Assembly (NCBI RefSeq): GCF_026151205.1
Contig: NC_087075.1
Coordinates: forward strand, 13,839,628 to 13,903,627
DNA: 64,000 nucleotides
DNA from: Bolinopsis microptera
Taxonomy: Eukaryota > Ctenophora > Tentaculata > Lobata > Bolinopsidae
Direction of reading: 5' to 3'
In this document: positions 41,905 to 52,721 of the stretch, piece by piece
Layout of the letters: each line of letters opens with the position of its first letter
Position numbering within the stretch: the first letter of the stretch is position 1
Made by a program: the position numbers and the translations under genes
The notes under the pieces: model-generated
The model's input: only the letters and a program-made list of their open reading frames with translations
The model's database searches: none
Told to the model about the DNA's origin: nothing

Positions 41905-42200
41905 ACTGTAGACCGCTCCTATATCCTTGCTTCCAGTTTCCGATCCAGAACTAAATCCTGGCTTATACTAAACGTGGTCAGTGGTAGCCTGTGAGGGTGT
42001 AGACCGCTCCTCTATTGTTTTATGTTTATCTATATCGGTATTTTGATTGTCCGATCCAAAACTAAATCCTGGGTTTCCAAGAGACGTGGTAGCCTGTAAG
42101 CGTGTAGACCGCTCTTCTATCTTTGTTTTGAGTGTCCGATCTAAAACCAAAACCTGGGGTCGGTTACATGAAACGTGGGAGCCTGTGAGGGCGTTAGTTT
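41905..42200. repeat. ~90-bp degenerate tandem repeat
   Basis: Three units share GTGTAGACCGCTCCTCTA, CCGATCCAAAACTAAATCCT and GAGACGTGGTAGCCTGT. A fourth, dispersed copy is at 40490-40600. Confidence 0.8.
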
Positions 42201-42437
42201 CCTGCGAAAGGAGTTATTTGCTCATACTTGTGCATTGTGGAAAGAGCATGGTTATGCTCTAAGGCTAGTAGAGGTTATTAAATCCTTTCCTTTGTTGTAA
42301 AGATGGCTAGTCTCTTTCTTCACCTACGCATATATGATATAAGATCGCGCGCGTTCCGCGCATTTTGTTCAATTTAAAGTCAATATTGTAAACAAATAAG
42401 TATAATTCGTATAACTTTGATTAACGTTTTGGTTATA

Positions 42438-43295
42438 GTAGAGGCTCTTACGGGCAAAAAGACGTGTTTTCTGCTACGAGTTTAGAGACCTAACCGCTAA
42501 TTGGACACAATAGTATGATGTCTAAGGATCGATAATATGTTAAGAAGTATAAATTTGGCCTTATTAGTCACGTGCTATACCAATGCGCGTTTTAAACTTT
42601 GACAGTCTATTACTCTAAGGCAAATAAAGTAATTATATCCATATTTTGTCAGCAATAAGATCACATTATTTTCTATTTAGTGTGAAAATATGAGCTAGAA
42701 CGGACATAATCTCGCTGAGTTATAGCTGTTTGAAATTTATGATGAACGCGCGGGTGCCAATTGATAACAACTAAATGCTTTTGCGCGTAGTGCGCGTCGA
42801 AAATTTGGCAAAAACGCTTGCGGAGTGACAATATTCAAACTTCGATTAAGTATATGAAGTGGGTACTTCTCGGAAAGGAAAAATTTAGGCAAACACGATG
42901 TGACTATTTTTGGGTTGATTTAATACAACTGCAAAAAATTATTCAAACTTAAAGCAAAAAAGTCAAAATTTTTACCACTTTTTTGGATTTTTACCTCAGA
43001 ACAAATAGAGGGATTTGTTTTATTTTTATACAATCTTGTGCGGCTGTCTTTTAGCTATCTTTATGCAAGTTTTGCCGACATGCCAACAAAATTAACTTGC
43101 TCAAAATATCAAAAAACATGGTTTTTTGGCCTATTTTTGGCCCAAAAATCGGTTTTTTTGCGATTTTACCCCAGAACAATCAGTCCAATCATCTTGAAAC
43201 CACTTTCAATCGATTCTACGGTCAAAAATACGTCTAGTAAGGTGTATCTGGGGTCCCTAACGTATCGAGCAGACAATGCCCGTAAGAGCCTCTAC
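42438..43295. mobile_element. 858-bp inverted-repeat element, TA (or TTA) flanks
   Basis: GTAGAGGCTCTTACGGGCA on the left is mirrored by GCCCGTAAGAGCCTCTAC on the right, with weaker inverted similarity further in (CTGCTACGAG / CGAGCAG). TA borders both tips (42436-42437, 43296-43297). TTA can also be read, so Tc1/mariner-like or Harbinger-like are both possible. The interior is AT-rich with no transposase. Confidence 0.7.
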
Positions 43296-44505
43296 TATTA
43301 CGAATATTTTACTGCCGATCATTAAAACTTTGACTGTATTGTTATTTAGACAATTTCTGATCATTTCGTGTAAATATGCCCAAATACTTTTACTTAGTTA
43401 AAATGTTATGATCAAAACAAAATGGAAGACTTTTACTTGTTTTAAAATGCACTTAACTCTATTTACAGTTAAGCTAGAAATTTCAAAATTGCTAGATAAT
43501 GATATTTAGACCATAAATTGTATGTTGTATTAAAAATCATACTAAAAGGATTGTTCTGGAATTTATGAAAAGCATTTAAAGAGTGCTCATAATATATATC
43601 TTGTCAAAACGCGCGAAAACGCGCGAAAATACTTAGTTTGCAATTTGCGCTTTTGCAGCCACTGTGTGAACCGAGAAAAATTATTTTGAAATGTATTCAA
43701 AGTTAATATATGTACTTATACAAACCAAACCACTTAAAATAATTTTACTGGGCGGCGCTCAGCCTGTCGTTCCGCCGAATCTTTATTGATTATAATATAA
43801 TAGCCCAGGGTCCCCAGGTAAGGAATAATTTTGAAATCGAGAATAACAATTAACTAGCTCAAAAACGCTACTGCATATTTGATATTGACGTGTTTCTCCA
43901 TAAAAAGCACAATTTTAAACATGTGAAAAGCTTTTGTCTAGGTGTGTCATAAGTGATCTTAAACGCGATTCCCCGTTCAATTTTGGTCGAAGCGTGCACG
44001 TCGCCACGTCGGCCGCGCGCGATCAAAAGGGGTTGCAGCGTGTGTCAAATAAAATTTAGTGAAACGACCGTGGGGTGTTTTAAGTAGTTTCATGCACTTG
44101 AGACGATTTTGAATCTTGTGGTAAAATCCATGTCAAAATCATGTCACTGTGAGTGTAGTATTTTAAATGATTCTGAACAGTGAACATGGTCATGACAACG
44201 TAGCAAAATCCGCTTAGTTGATATTTCTTGGGGAAGTTTCCCAAAATATGGACTTCAAAAATTGGTCTGTGGTCGCGTCATTGCCCGATATAATAAGAGC
44301 CAAAAATGCCAAAAAATGAAACTTTCTTCAGATCATATCAATCTATTATATATTATCAATCGATGTCAAATTTATAACGTCAGTAGTATTTCAAATGATT
44401 CCAAACAACGAAGTGAAGTCTGCATGTCGATATCTTCTCGGGAAGTTGCCCAAAATGCTTAATGCAAATGGGCTTCAAAAGTTTGGTTTCTGACAGACCG
44501 CGACT
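43296..44505. other. AT-rich spacer with a TTACTGGG repeat
   Basis: No gene. The short repeat (43747-43821) contains GGGCGGCGCTCAGCCTGTC and AATAGCCCAGGGTCCCCAGG. AAAACGCGCGAAAACGCGCG lies at 43615. Confidence 0.45.
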
Positions 44506-44508
44506 GAA

Positions 44509-45570
44509 TACCTTACTCGGGAATATTATAGCGGGTTAATTTATGACTGGGAAAATTAATGACCGGGAAAAATATGGCGGACTTTCCCAAAACCCGCCAA
44601 ATTATCCCGGTCATGTATTTACCGGTGGCCGACCATTCAAGTTTTTTTTCAGAGGTCAACAAATTTTCAGCCGAAATTTCTGTTTTTGTTACTTGTTAAA
44701 AAAGTTATTTCAATTTACAGTTATTGATATTACTCAGAAATAGAAAAAAAAGACACGTCTATTTAAAGGAAAATAAATCTAAGCAATAATAAGTCAAATC
44801 TTCATTGAAGCGTATTCTCATTCTCATTATCGCTAATCTCCCCTCCATTATCATTATTGATATCCCCCTGCTGCTGACCGTCAAATTCGAAGTTGTATTG
44901 TTGTCTTAACAAGACTTTCATTTTGTCCGCTAATGGGGCTACTGCTCTGAAGGTCAGCCGGAGCTTAATTTCCTGCCCACCGCTTGGTATTGGGGAACGT
45001 CTTGGCTTTGCATCTTCAACTGCTCCAGTAATCAATCCACCGTGGACCATGAAATAGTGGCACAGTTTACTCAATTCTAGCGGGATGTGGCCACAAGTTA
45101 CTTTAACGGGAAAAACTCCCTCATTCTTTAGGATGACATCATTTGTTTGTTTTTTAACCAGTTATATTATTATTATAATATATTATTATTATTTTCGTTT
45201 TTTTCTATAACATATAAATTGTTTTCTTCTCTACGATTCACTGATTCATGGGCAAGAGAAGTGAGAATCACGGTCCACCCTGAATAACTGAAATCTGATT
45301 TCTATAACCAAATTGTGATTTTTATAACGAAATTATGGTAGCAACCGCCAATAAAGTTACAGCCCTCCATCCACTGCTTCAAAAGTCTTCTCTAGCACAT
45401 ATGAGACTTCAGGTAAAATATGATGATCACCACCCCCTTGGAACCCCATAAACTGAGTCGGCGGGTTTTTTATGACTGGTAAAATTTTTGACCGGGAAAA
45501 ATATGGCGGAATCTTCCAAAACCCACCACTTTATCCCGGTTATAATATTATTATTCCCGAGTAAGGTAAC
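44509..45570. mobile_element. ~1.06-kb inverted-repeat element with a protein-coding remnant
   Basis: TACCTTACTCGGGAATA at the left (44509) is mirrored by TATTCCCGAGTAAGGTA at the right (45554-45570). Inside each end lies GACCGGGAAAAATATGGCGG in direct orientation (44562 and 45490). Flanks ACTGAA and ACTGCAA may be an imperfect target duplication. A minus-strand frame (45165-44802) lies within. Confidence 0.65.
44802..45165 (-). pseudogene. C-terminal protein fragment inside the inverted-repeat element
   Basis: Open on the minus strand for about 120 codons, ending with an acidic Asn/Glu tail. It includes VTCGHIPLELSKLCHYFMVH, then GGLITGAVED and SGGQEIKLRLTF. The HIPLELS...FxxxHGG..I pattern resembles uncharacterised proteins found in transposon-rich invertebrate genomes, from memory only and without a name I can defend. 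No start Met is evident and the 5' side is cut by a stop near 45165, so it is a fragment. Confidence 0.4.
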
Positions 45571-46379
45571 TGCAATATATATATACAATATATATATATA
45601 TATTTACTGGGCGGCGCTCAGCCAGTCAGCCTGTCATTCCGCCGCGAATCTTTATGTTTATGAACATAAATATAATAGCCTGGGGTCCCCAGGTAAATAT
45701 AAATATGCGATCAGCAGCTGTATTGAATTCTGGTCAATACAAGCTTCGTTCGTGTGAAAGTAAGTCATTTGATTGACGATGTCAATCCTTCGCAGCTCGG
45801 CGCAGCCCAGTAATCAGTATATAAGTGCATCGCGCTACAAGTACAAGTACAACTACAACTACACTAGTCAACAGTCATAGCGTGATAAATCACTCTACAG
45901 TCGATCTTCGAGATTCTCATAAAAGGGTCCCCCGACAATTGAAACCAGCTTCAATAGATGTATTTTCGGACGCTGATTCCGAATCTCCCCCGGCCCCTGC
46001 ATGACATAAGGTTAATCAAATGCTTTCGAAAAGAATATTCAATCATACTGTTATTGGTTATGTTACGCAATTTTAAATCGAACTTGAATCATGCCACTGT
46101 TCACTGAAATATGCCGATTAAATTTTGATCAGATAAAGTCATTCGATGTATCATTTAATCGAGTTATAGTGTACCCATGTTTTCAGCATTTTATATATGT
46201 TTCTTCATTTTAATTTACCCGAGCTTAACGTACATGTTACACTTACAGTTACACTTACAGTTACACTTACAGTTACAATCCCTTAATAAAAAGTTAATAT
46301 TGCCTCTTGCAAACTATTACAAATTTTTGTTTTCTTTGTTTGTACAATGGTTAATGGTTATACATTCCGTACATATTAA
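45571..46379. other. repeat-derived spacer
   Basis: Contains a TTACTGGG repeat (45604-45697), a GCGTGATAAATCACTCTACA terminus at 45884, and a 12-bp (CACTTACAGTTA) triplet of units at 46229-46276. No gene. Confidence 0.5.
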
Positions 46380-47330
46380 TAAACTAGAGCAGAGGCCTAC
46401 AATAATGCAAATAGGGTCCTACGATCAGTCCACGAGTACACATTGGCTAATAAATTACATGTTAACGCCAAGAAAAGTTGCTACATAGAATTCAATACAG
46501 CTAAAAGAAAACTTGATGATCAATCTTTATTAATTGAAAATAGACTTTACCTCAACGGCCTACCTCTCTCAAAGGTGCAGGAAACGAAATTCCTGGGAGT
46601 AATTGTCGACGAAGGCCTAACTTTCAATCCCTATAGAGACAAACTAGTTAGAAAACTCTCGTCCTGTTCTGGGAGGCTATACATGATTAAGGATAAAATT
46701 CCATCATCTATCCATAAGGACCTGTACCACACACTTTTTGAAAGTCACCTATCTTATGGCATTACCGTTTGGGGAGGTGCAAGTAATAATAAACTTCAAC
46801 CACTATTTGTAGCCCAGAAAAAGTGTGTTCGTATCATGTTTGGTGACAAAAAAGCATACCTTGATAAATTTATGACATGTGCTAGGACTAGACCTATCAG
46901 TGAACAGAAACTTACTAGCAAATTCTTTGAGAGAGAGCACACCAAGCCAATTTTTGCCCGTCAATCACTCATGACATTGCATAATTTATACGCGTATCAC
47001 TGCTGCAATGAACTTTTTAAAGTCTTTAAATATCGAACACCAATTGCACTATTTGAACTTTTCTGTTTGTCTAAAAGACCCGGCAAAGAAACTCTTCTTA
47101 TAACAACCATGCCCTCAAACAGTTTCGTTTACAAATCTAGTTGCCTTTGGAATTCATTCCGTCAGATGTTGGCACTGAACGACCTTGAAATCACTCATGG
47201 TGTATTCAAATCAAAGGTAAAAAAAGTCATTCTCTCGTCTCAGGGTAAAGGTGACAAGAATACCTGGGCCCCTTTGGCAAACTTCCTGAACTCAGGCAGC
47301 TTGAACGACTAAATTTGAAAAAATAAAACT
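46380..47330 (+). pseudogene. 5'-truncated LINE, reverse transcriptase C-terminal part
   Basis: The open frame runs from about 46388 to 47312, longer at the 5' side than its first Met (46443). It includes NANRVLRSVHEYT, KFLGVIVDEGLTF, SHLSYGITVWGGAS and LFVAQKKCVRIMF. These are the thumb and post-polymerase region of non-LTR retrotransposons of the Jockey/CR1 type. The palm catalytic motif is missing, so it is a dead, 5'-truncated copy, as is usual for LINEs. A 3' untranslated tail probably runs to about 47725. Confidence 0.85.
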
Positions 47331-49583
47331 TCTTGTCCGAATGAACTATTAGAACCTCAAGAAGCTGATCCGCATGTCTCCGCTACTAAAATGTTTAATA
47401 AGCCCAATCAATAATCACTTAACAGTTTAATCTTCAAAGTGAGTTGTACAATCTAGGTTGTTTTAAGTAGCTGTTGATAGTGTAAAACAGGAGTGACTTG
47501 ATCGTTTTCATAACTTCGATTTACAATTTGTACCATAATAAAACTAGCACTGCCATGGGGTTCAAAAAGGATCATTGTAAGCCTCCAGCGTAATGGTCCT
47601 AAGTCTCTGCCCCATGCAGTGCCTGTCAGCATCAGCTAACAGAATAGCCCTAACATAACGATCAAGCCACAAATTAGGTTCTATAATGATTTAATATTGT
47701 TGAATAAAGAGATTTGAATATAATATTTGTTTTATTCTGAATATTTGTTTTATTCTGAATAATTATTTACGCTTTATATTATATATTAGTGAATAATGCC
47801 CAATGCAATGGTAAAAAGTAGCTAGTAAGAAATGAGAGTAAGCCGATATGTCCACTTAGCGTCTGGTTTAGAGCTCCGTGTGGAATTTTTAAACAATTCT
47901 GCGATAAAAATGACGATTACTGCAATTAAAATGAATTTTCAGGTCAAGTGTTTTGTAATCTTTGATAATAAATACTCTGCACTTGTTCATTGATAAGTTC
48001 TTATTAGTTGCAATATTATCGCTCCGGGTTCCCACTAGACTAAATCGCTCGCCCAAATTTTGAGAAAATTCTTGTGAAAAGGCTCGATCTGAGGGTATGA
48101 AATTCATCAACTTCTGTGTATTTTTGGACGCTGATTCCGAATCACACCGGCCCCTGCCCCATGACATAGGGTAAAAATGTTTCCTTGGAGAGTTAGGGGA
48201 AAAACTGTTTAAGTTTTGGTCACTTGACAGGCTAGTAAGACCACTAATTCGATTGTTTAGGGCTCGGGTTAGGGTTAGGGTTAGGGTCATGTGGTTATGG
48301 ATAGCTTCGGGTGCAAAACCATAAAAACCAAAGTCACGTGATAATTTTTGGCCGAGCGAATTAGTAAGTGCCCAATATTATTATTGCACTCAGTACAGAG
48401 TACAGACCGTGGCAGTATCACTATCTAAGAAACACAGCCAGCAGACTAGCGTCCGTAAACCAATTATACAGATCCTATGAATGGTATCTTGGATTCAATT
48501 AGTGAAGACTACCGTTAATTATAACTTTGTAAAGGGAGGCTCCCCAGAAAAGAAAACACTAGTTTAACGCCGATGTTGCAATAAATTATTATTGCAGTTA
48601 AATGATTTTGTACCACAATTGCCAATCACTATGCTCTGTTTCATTGCATACACACAAAACGGTTTTTATATTTCGATCTGCAAGGCTGGCGATTATTCAA
48701 TCATTGAACATGATTTACTTATGAATGAGTTAGAGTCTAACGTAGAGTTAGACTTAGTGCCTAATCTCTGCGGGCAACTCTTCCCCTGTCCCCAGTTGAT
48801 TATTGCTAACTTTTATAATATAATTTATTAATATATCAAATTACTGATAAGACTAATTAATCCCTATTCATAATCGGGAAAATTAATGACATATCTCTAT
48901 TTTATTAATGAACCTATGAACACTTAAAATACATAATAAGCTCCCCTTTCTGAGAATCTCAAACATTATTATTCTGCTGTAAAAGGTTCTGTATTTCCTT
49001 ATTACCAATTTTGATTTTATCTCAAATCCATAAATTCATATTTATAAATAGTTTCCATTCTCGATAATTCTAAATATCTTGGCACCGAGCCAAAACAACA
49101 ACTGCACACGTGACCATCCACATGGCCACATGAATCATGTCTCACTGATCCAAAACAGGAACATGATCAACTCTCTATAGTGCAGCGAGCATATAATTGA
49201 GCAGATACACACTGACTGTATCAGGTTCCATGATTTTCATTTCATTTCACTTCAGTTCAACCCCCCTCAATTTGTACTCTGAGCACTTGTTGCGTCATAC
49301 TGTCGTCATAGTGCCTGTGGAGCGCTGCATTTGTACAATCCTCCTTCATCTTCTCAGCTGATTTGTCACCTGAGCAGGTATTACTTTTACAGTTTATCTC
49401 CCATCCTTCTAATTAAAGGATTATTTATATTTTCCTTTCTTGATTATCATGATGTAATGAACCTCATCCAGTTGAGCAAGTAACCAGACATAAGTCTACT
49501 TAGTTGGTCGGTTATAATATACCACGTAGTATAGCTGCAGTACAGGTGCAACTCTGGGCGACTTACAGTTTGCAGTTGTTGTG
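47331..49583. other. no host gene recognised
   Basis: The LINE 3' tail ends at about 47725, followed by duplicated TATTTGTTTTATTCTGAATA. 48030-48350 is a dispersed repeat containing GGACGCTGATTCCGAATCA and, at 48262-48288, GGGTTAGGGTTAGGGTTAGG. The remainder is AT-rich. Confidence 0.45.
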
Positions 49584-49705
49584 TTATGATGGCCTGGGCT
49601 GCAGTGACGATCTCTAATATTCTATTCGATTATATTTTCTGGGTTGTACCAATGAGCAGAGAACAGATCGTAGTGCTGATCATTGGTATCCTGTGGGCTT
49701 GGAGA
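49584..49705 (+). CDS. possible exon with hydrophobic segments
   Basis: Opens with MMAWAAVTISNILFDYIFWV and continues with IVVLIIGILWAWR before a long G-run. Two hydrophobic stretches suggest membrane segments. No donor is visible because the G-run starts at once. It lies 3 kb upstream of the GPCR start but cannot be joined to it. Low confidence. Confidence 0.2.
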
Positions 49706-49926
49706 GGGGGGGGGGGGGGGGGGGGGGGGGGGGAGAGGGGGGGGGGGGTGGGGGGGGGAGAGGGGGGGAGGGGGTTGTCTTTTGGATAGGGGAAATAGCA
49801 AAATCGTTTTACTTTTAGTCTTTGAATATCGCTAAAACTTGTAAAAACGTACATCTATCTGAGACAGCTGAGGATAATACAAAAATAATCCTAACTAAGT
49901 AAGCAAAGTCACACCCCCCCCCCCCT
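49706..49926. repeat. G-run to C-run interval
   Basis: A ~75-bp G-rich tract (49706-49785) and a C-run (49914-49926) enclose about 130 bp. This recalls the ends of the composite elements, but no inverted sequence beyond the runs is evident. Confidence 0.5.
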
Positions 49927-52579
49927 TATCATAATACTGACTACTGTAATGGCAGTGCCACACTAAGCCGCTTAGTAAGCGGATAATTATAGTCTGCAGG
50001 TTTACCCTGCAGATTACCATTATTATTCTAATATCTGACGTTATTATAAATATAAAGGGACCGAATTCAAACGATAACCAACCGTATAGTTTACTGAAGC
50101 TAATTGCAGGTGTTCTCGATTGCTCCATTAATTTGCACATAACTGCCAATTGAAAATGTTTTACCTCAGTGCATTATCTTGCAGTTGTGATGTGAACAGC
50201 TGCAGCTTAGTTCAGCCACATTATCAGTATTTTATTGGTAATCTACGAAAACTGCACGTCTTTCTCGTTTTATCGTTTGCTTACTTTGCGTTTTGCACTT
50301 CTTTAACACAATTTTCGTCCGACTATCACGCAATTAAAGTGCCCAACTGGTCTGTAACAAGGGCCGGCACATAATTATAGTTAAGTTTAAATCTCCGGAT
50401 CAGTTCATGCATTCCCTAATTGATGATTTTCCGAAGTTGGTCCGGTAAATAAAGCATTCTACATTCTTACCGTGTTATTGCAAATGCAGAAAAAGCCAAA
50501 TTTTATTAACAAACAGTCAAACAAAATTGGGCAATGACTTCTATGTTATGGCTCATTACAACTTTACAACTCCAACAAGAAACATTTCTATGAAGTTGTA
50601 AAGTGTTCGCCATTTCAGCTCGATTGTATAATACATTGCTGTTTACGTTTTTATCTTCGACAAAAACTCTACGTTAAGAATTAGAACTAAACAATAAGGC
50701 TTTCGCTTTTTTCTCTTCGACACTTTCTTGTTCGCACCAGTCTAGCATAATTTCAATCAGTCAAGAAAAAAACGTATTTTACTCCCCTGAATTTCAGGTT
50801 GAATATTGAGTTGGAAATTGGGTGTTAATTAGTTTATAAAAGAGTTGAACTTCAAGTTGAAGTGCTACTGTACCTGTGCGATAATTAGAAATTAAACATT
50901 TTTCTACAATAAAATGTCGAACTTTGCGGAAGATTGCATGTTGACTGAGTTTACGGCAGTTCATTTACTGTAAGTTGTGTTTCATACACTTTACCGTTGT
51001 CTTGGAATACCTTTCCTCTTTCATTTGGAACTACGGAAGTAAGAAATAATTGTCACAGGAAGTTTGTGCTTTCGAGCTTTTCATCTAGAAGAGAACCATA
51101 TATTGGGAGAGGGAATACAATTTAAAATCTAGCTAGTTATATGGGTACAAGTTACAACTAATTTAACTGTTGGTTTGATTACAACTATACATAATTCTAT
51201 AATTAGAGCTAATTATTGGCGAATAAATTTATCCAGATGGTGAGCCAAATTTGCCTCTCTATTTGCGTTTTCGCTTTTGATGCTTTTATGATCTAATTTA
51301 AGTTACTATGCTGAAGTAATTCTAATGAGATTTTGGGTGTACAATTACTAGCTGGTTGTAGTAAACGGTTGCAGTAAATGTACGATCCTATCTAATGACA
51401 ATATTATGATGATGCAAAGACAAAACCAAAACTTTTAATCAATTTCCTTTACCCTATATAATGGTATGTATTGCACTTTTTACCCACACGATCGAGGCTG
51501 ATTATGATTTATTTTTCACTTGAATATGTATCTTCACGATCATATCACTTGTATTTGCTGTTTGCATTGCTTGCATATGACATGTTGACATTTTAACTTT
51601 CTAGAACGATCGTATCAGGAATCTGTATATTGTATTTATCGTCATGCCCGTGCAATGTGTTTATTATATTTTTGGTTGAATACGTTTCAGGATTGCACAA
51701 GTTTTTCAGTATCGTTTTCTGTCTCGTCGAGCTATATTGCTATTAGTATTAACAATAATCGGAGCAGTCAAAAATGGTAGTCAAAAATATTAGACAACTA
51801 ATGTACACATGTTCTAACAGCGCTGAACCATTAACCCAACACCTGTAGCTGTATTATCGTTTAAGAGCCTTCATATTGTGGTTTTTGGTATCTGTGATAT
51901 AACAAATCCACGTGACGGTTATATGGGTCCCATTTTTTCCTTTTCACCCTTTTGAAAAAAGGCAATAGTGAAAGGTTACGAATGGAGGTTTTTGCAGAAA
52001 AACGTGGATTTTGGAGATCGTGATAGGCGGGTCTGAATATGATGTCATTCCGTCCGTTACCATGCAACGAAAAAGTTGCGCGCGCGCGAGGATTGCTTGC
52101 GGAGATGTGATGTATAGATAGCCTGTGATCTACGAATGCGCGGCGCGACTGTGTTTTAATGTATATGATGCATGTAATGTATAATATTATTATTAGGTAA
52201 TACGCCCAATTTGACAATTTGTACGTGGCACGCGTAGTATATTGATGTGTACACGAATATAGTTTACCTTTGCTGATAATTTCTTGAATTACAGATACAA
52301 GTTAAGTTCTACGGCAATTGAACTGAATTTCAAGTGTTTCCCGTATTTGATGCATAATTTATCAATATTATTATCATGAAGATTGAAGTGAGCTGATTGG
52401 AGCTTATACTTAAATTTATAGTAAATGTGAAATGGAAATCTAGCGTCCGCCAAAACGAAATAACGGGCGCAATTCTTGTTCCCACAGAAATTCTGAATTT
52501 CATCACATGATAATTGATGTCCCGTGATGATACTGATAGAGAAGGCAACAATTATCTGTAAATACCCCTCAGACGATAT
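49927..52579. other. AT-rich region upstream of the GPCR gene
   Basis: No exon is identified. It presumably contains the promoter and any 5' untranslated exon of the receptor, but I cannot locate them. Confidence 0.4.
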
Positions 52580-52721
52580 ATGTCCCAACTAGATTTCCCA
52601 GTGTTGGGTACTCAGTACATGGAACAGGGCAGTATTCTGGAATGTGGCCAGGATTGTGGAACTTTTGGGAGAGGTGTTCATTATCTTCTCGGGTTCCTTA
52701 CTGTCATATTCTTCCTGATAG
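52580..52721 (+). CDS. GPCR exon 1 (N-terminus and TM1)
   Basis: 142 bp from ATG (MSQLDFPVLGTQYMEQ) to donor GTAAGT, ending in phase 1. A second in-frame Met at codon 14 could also start. Two Cys (ECGQDCG) lie before TM1. Confidence 0.8.

Noticed and set aside
48262-48288. Telomere or chromosome-fusion scar (TTAGGG repeats)
   Set aside because: Only a few units, inside a dispersed repeat with relatives at 55265 and 56257; not evidence of a telomere.
49706-49926. Fourth composite element (G-run to C-run)
   Set aside because: Only homopolymer runs; no inverted module beyond them and no flanking duplication found.
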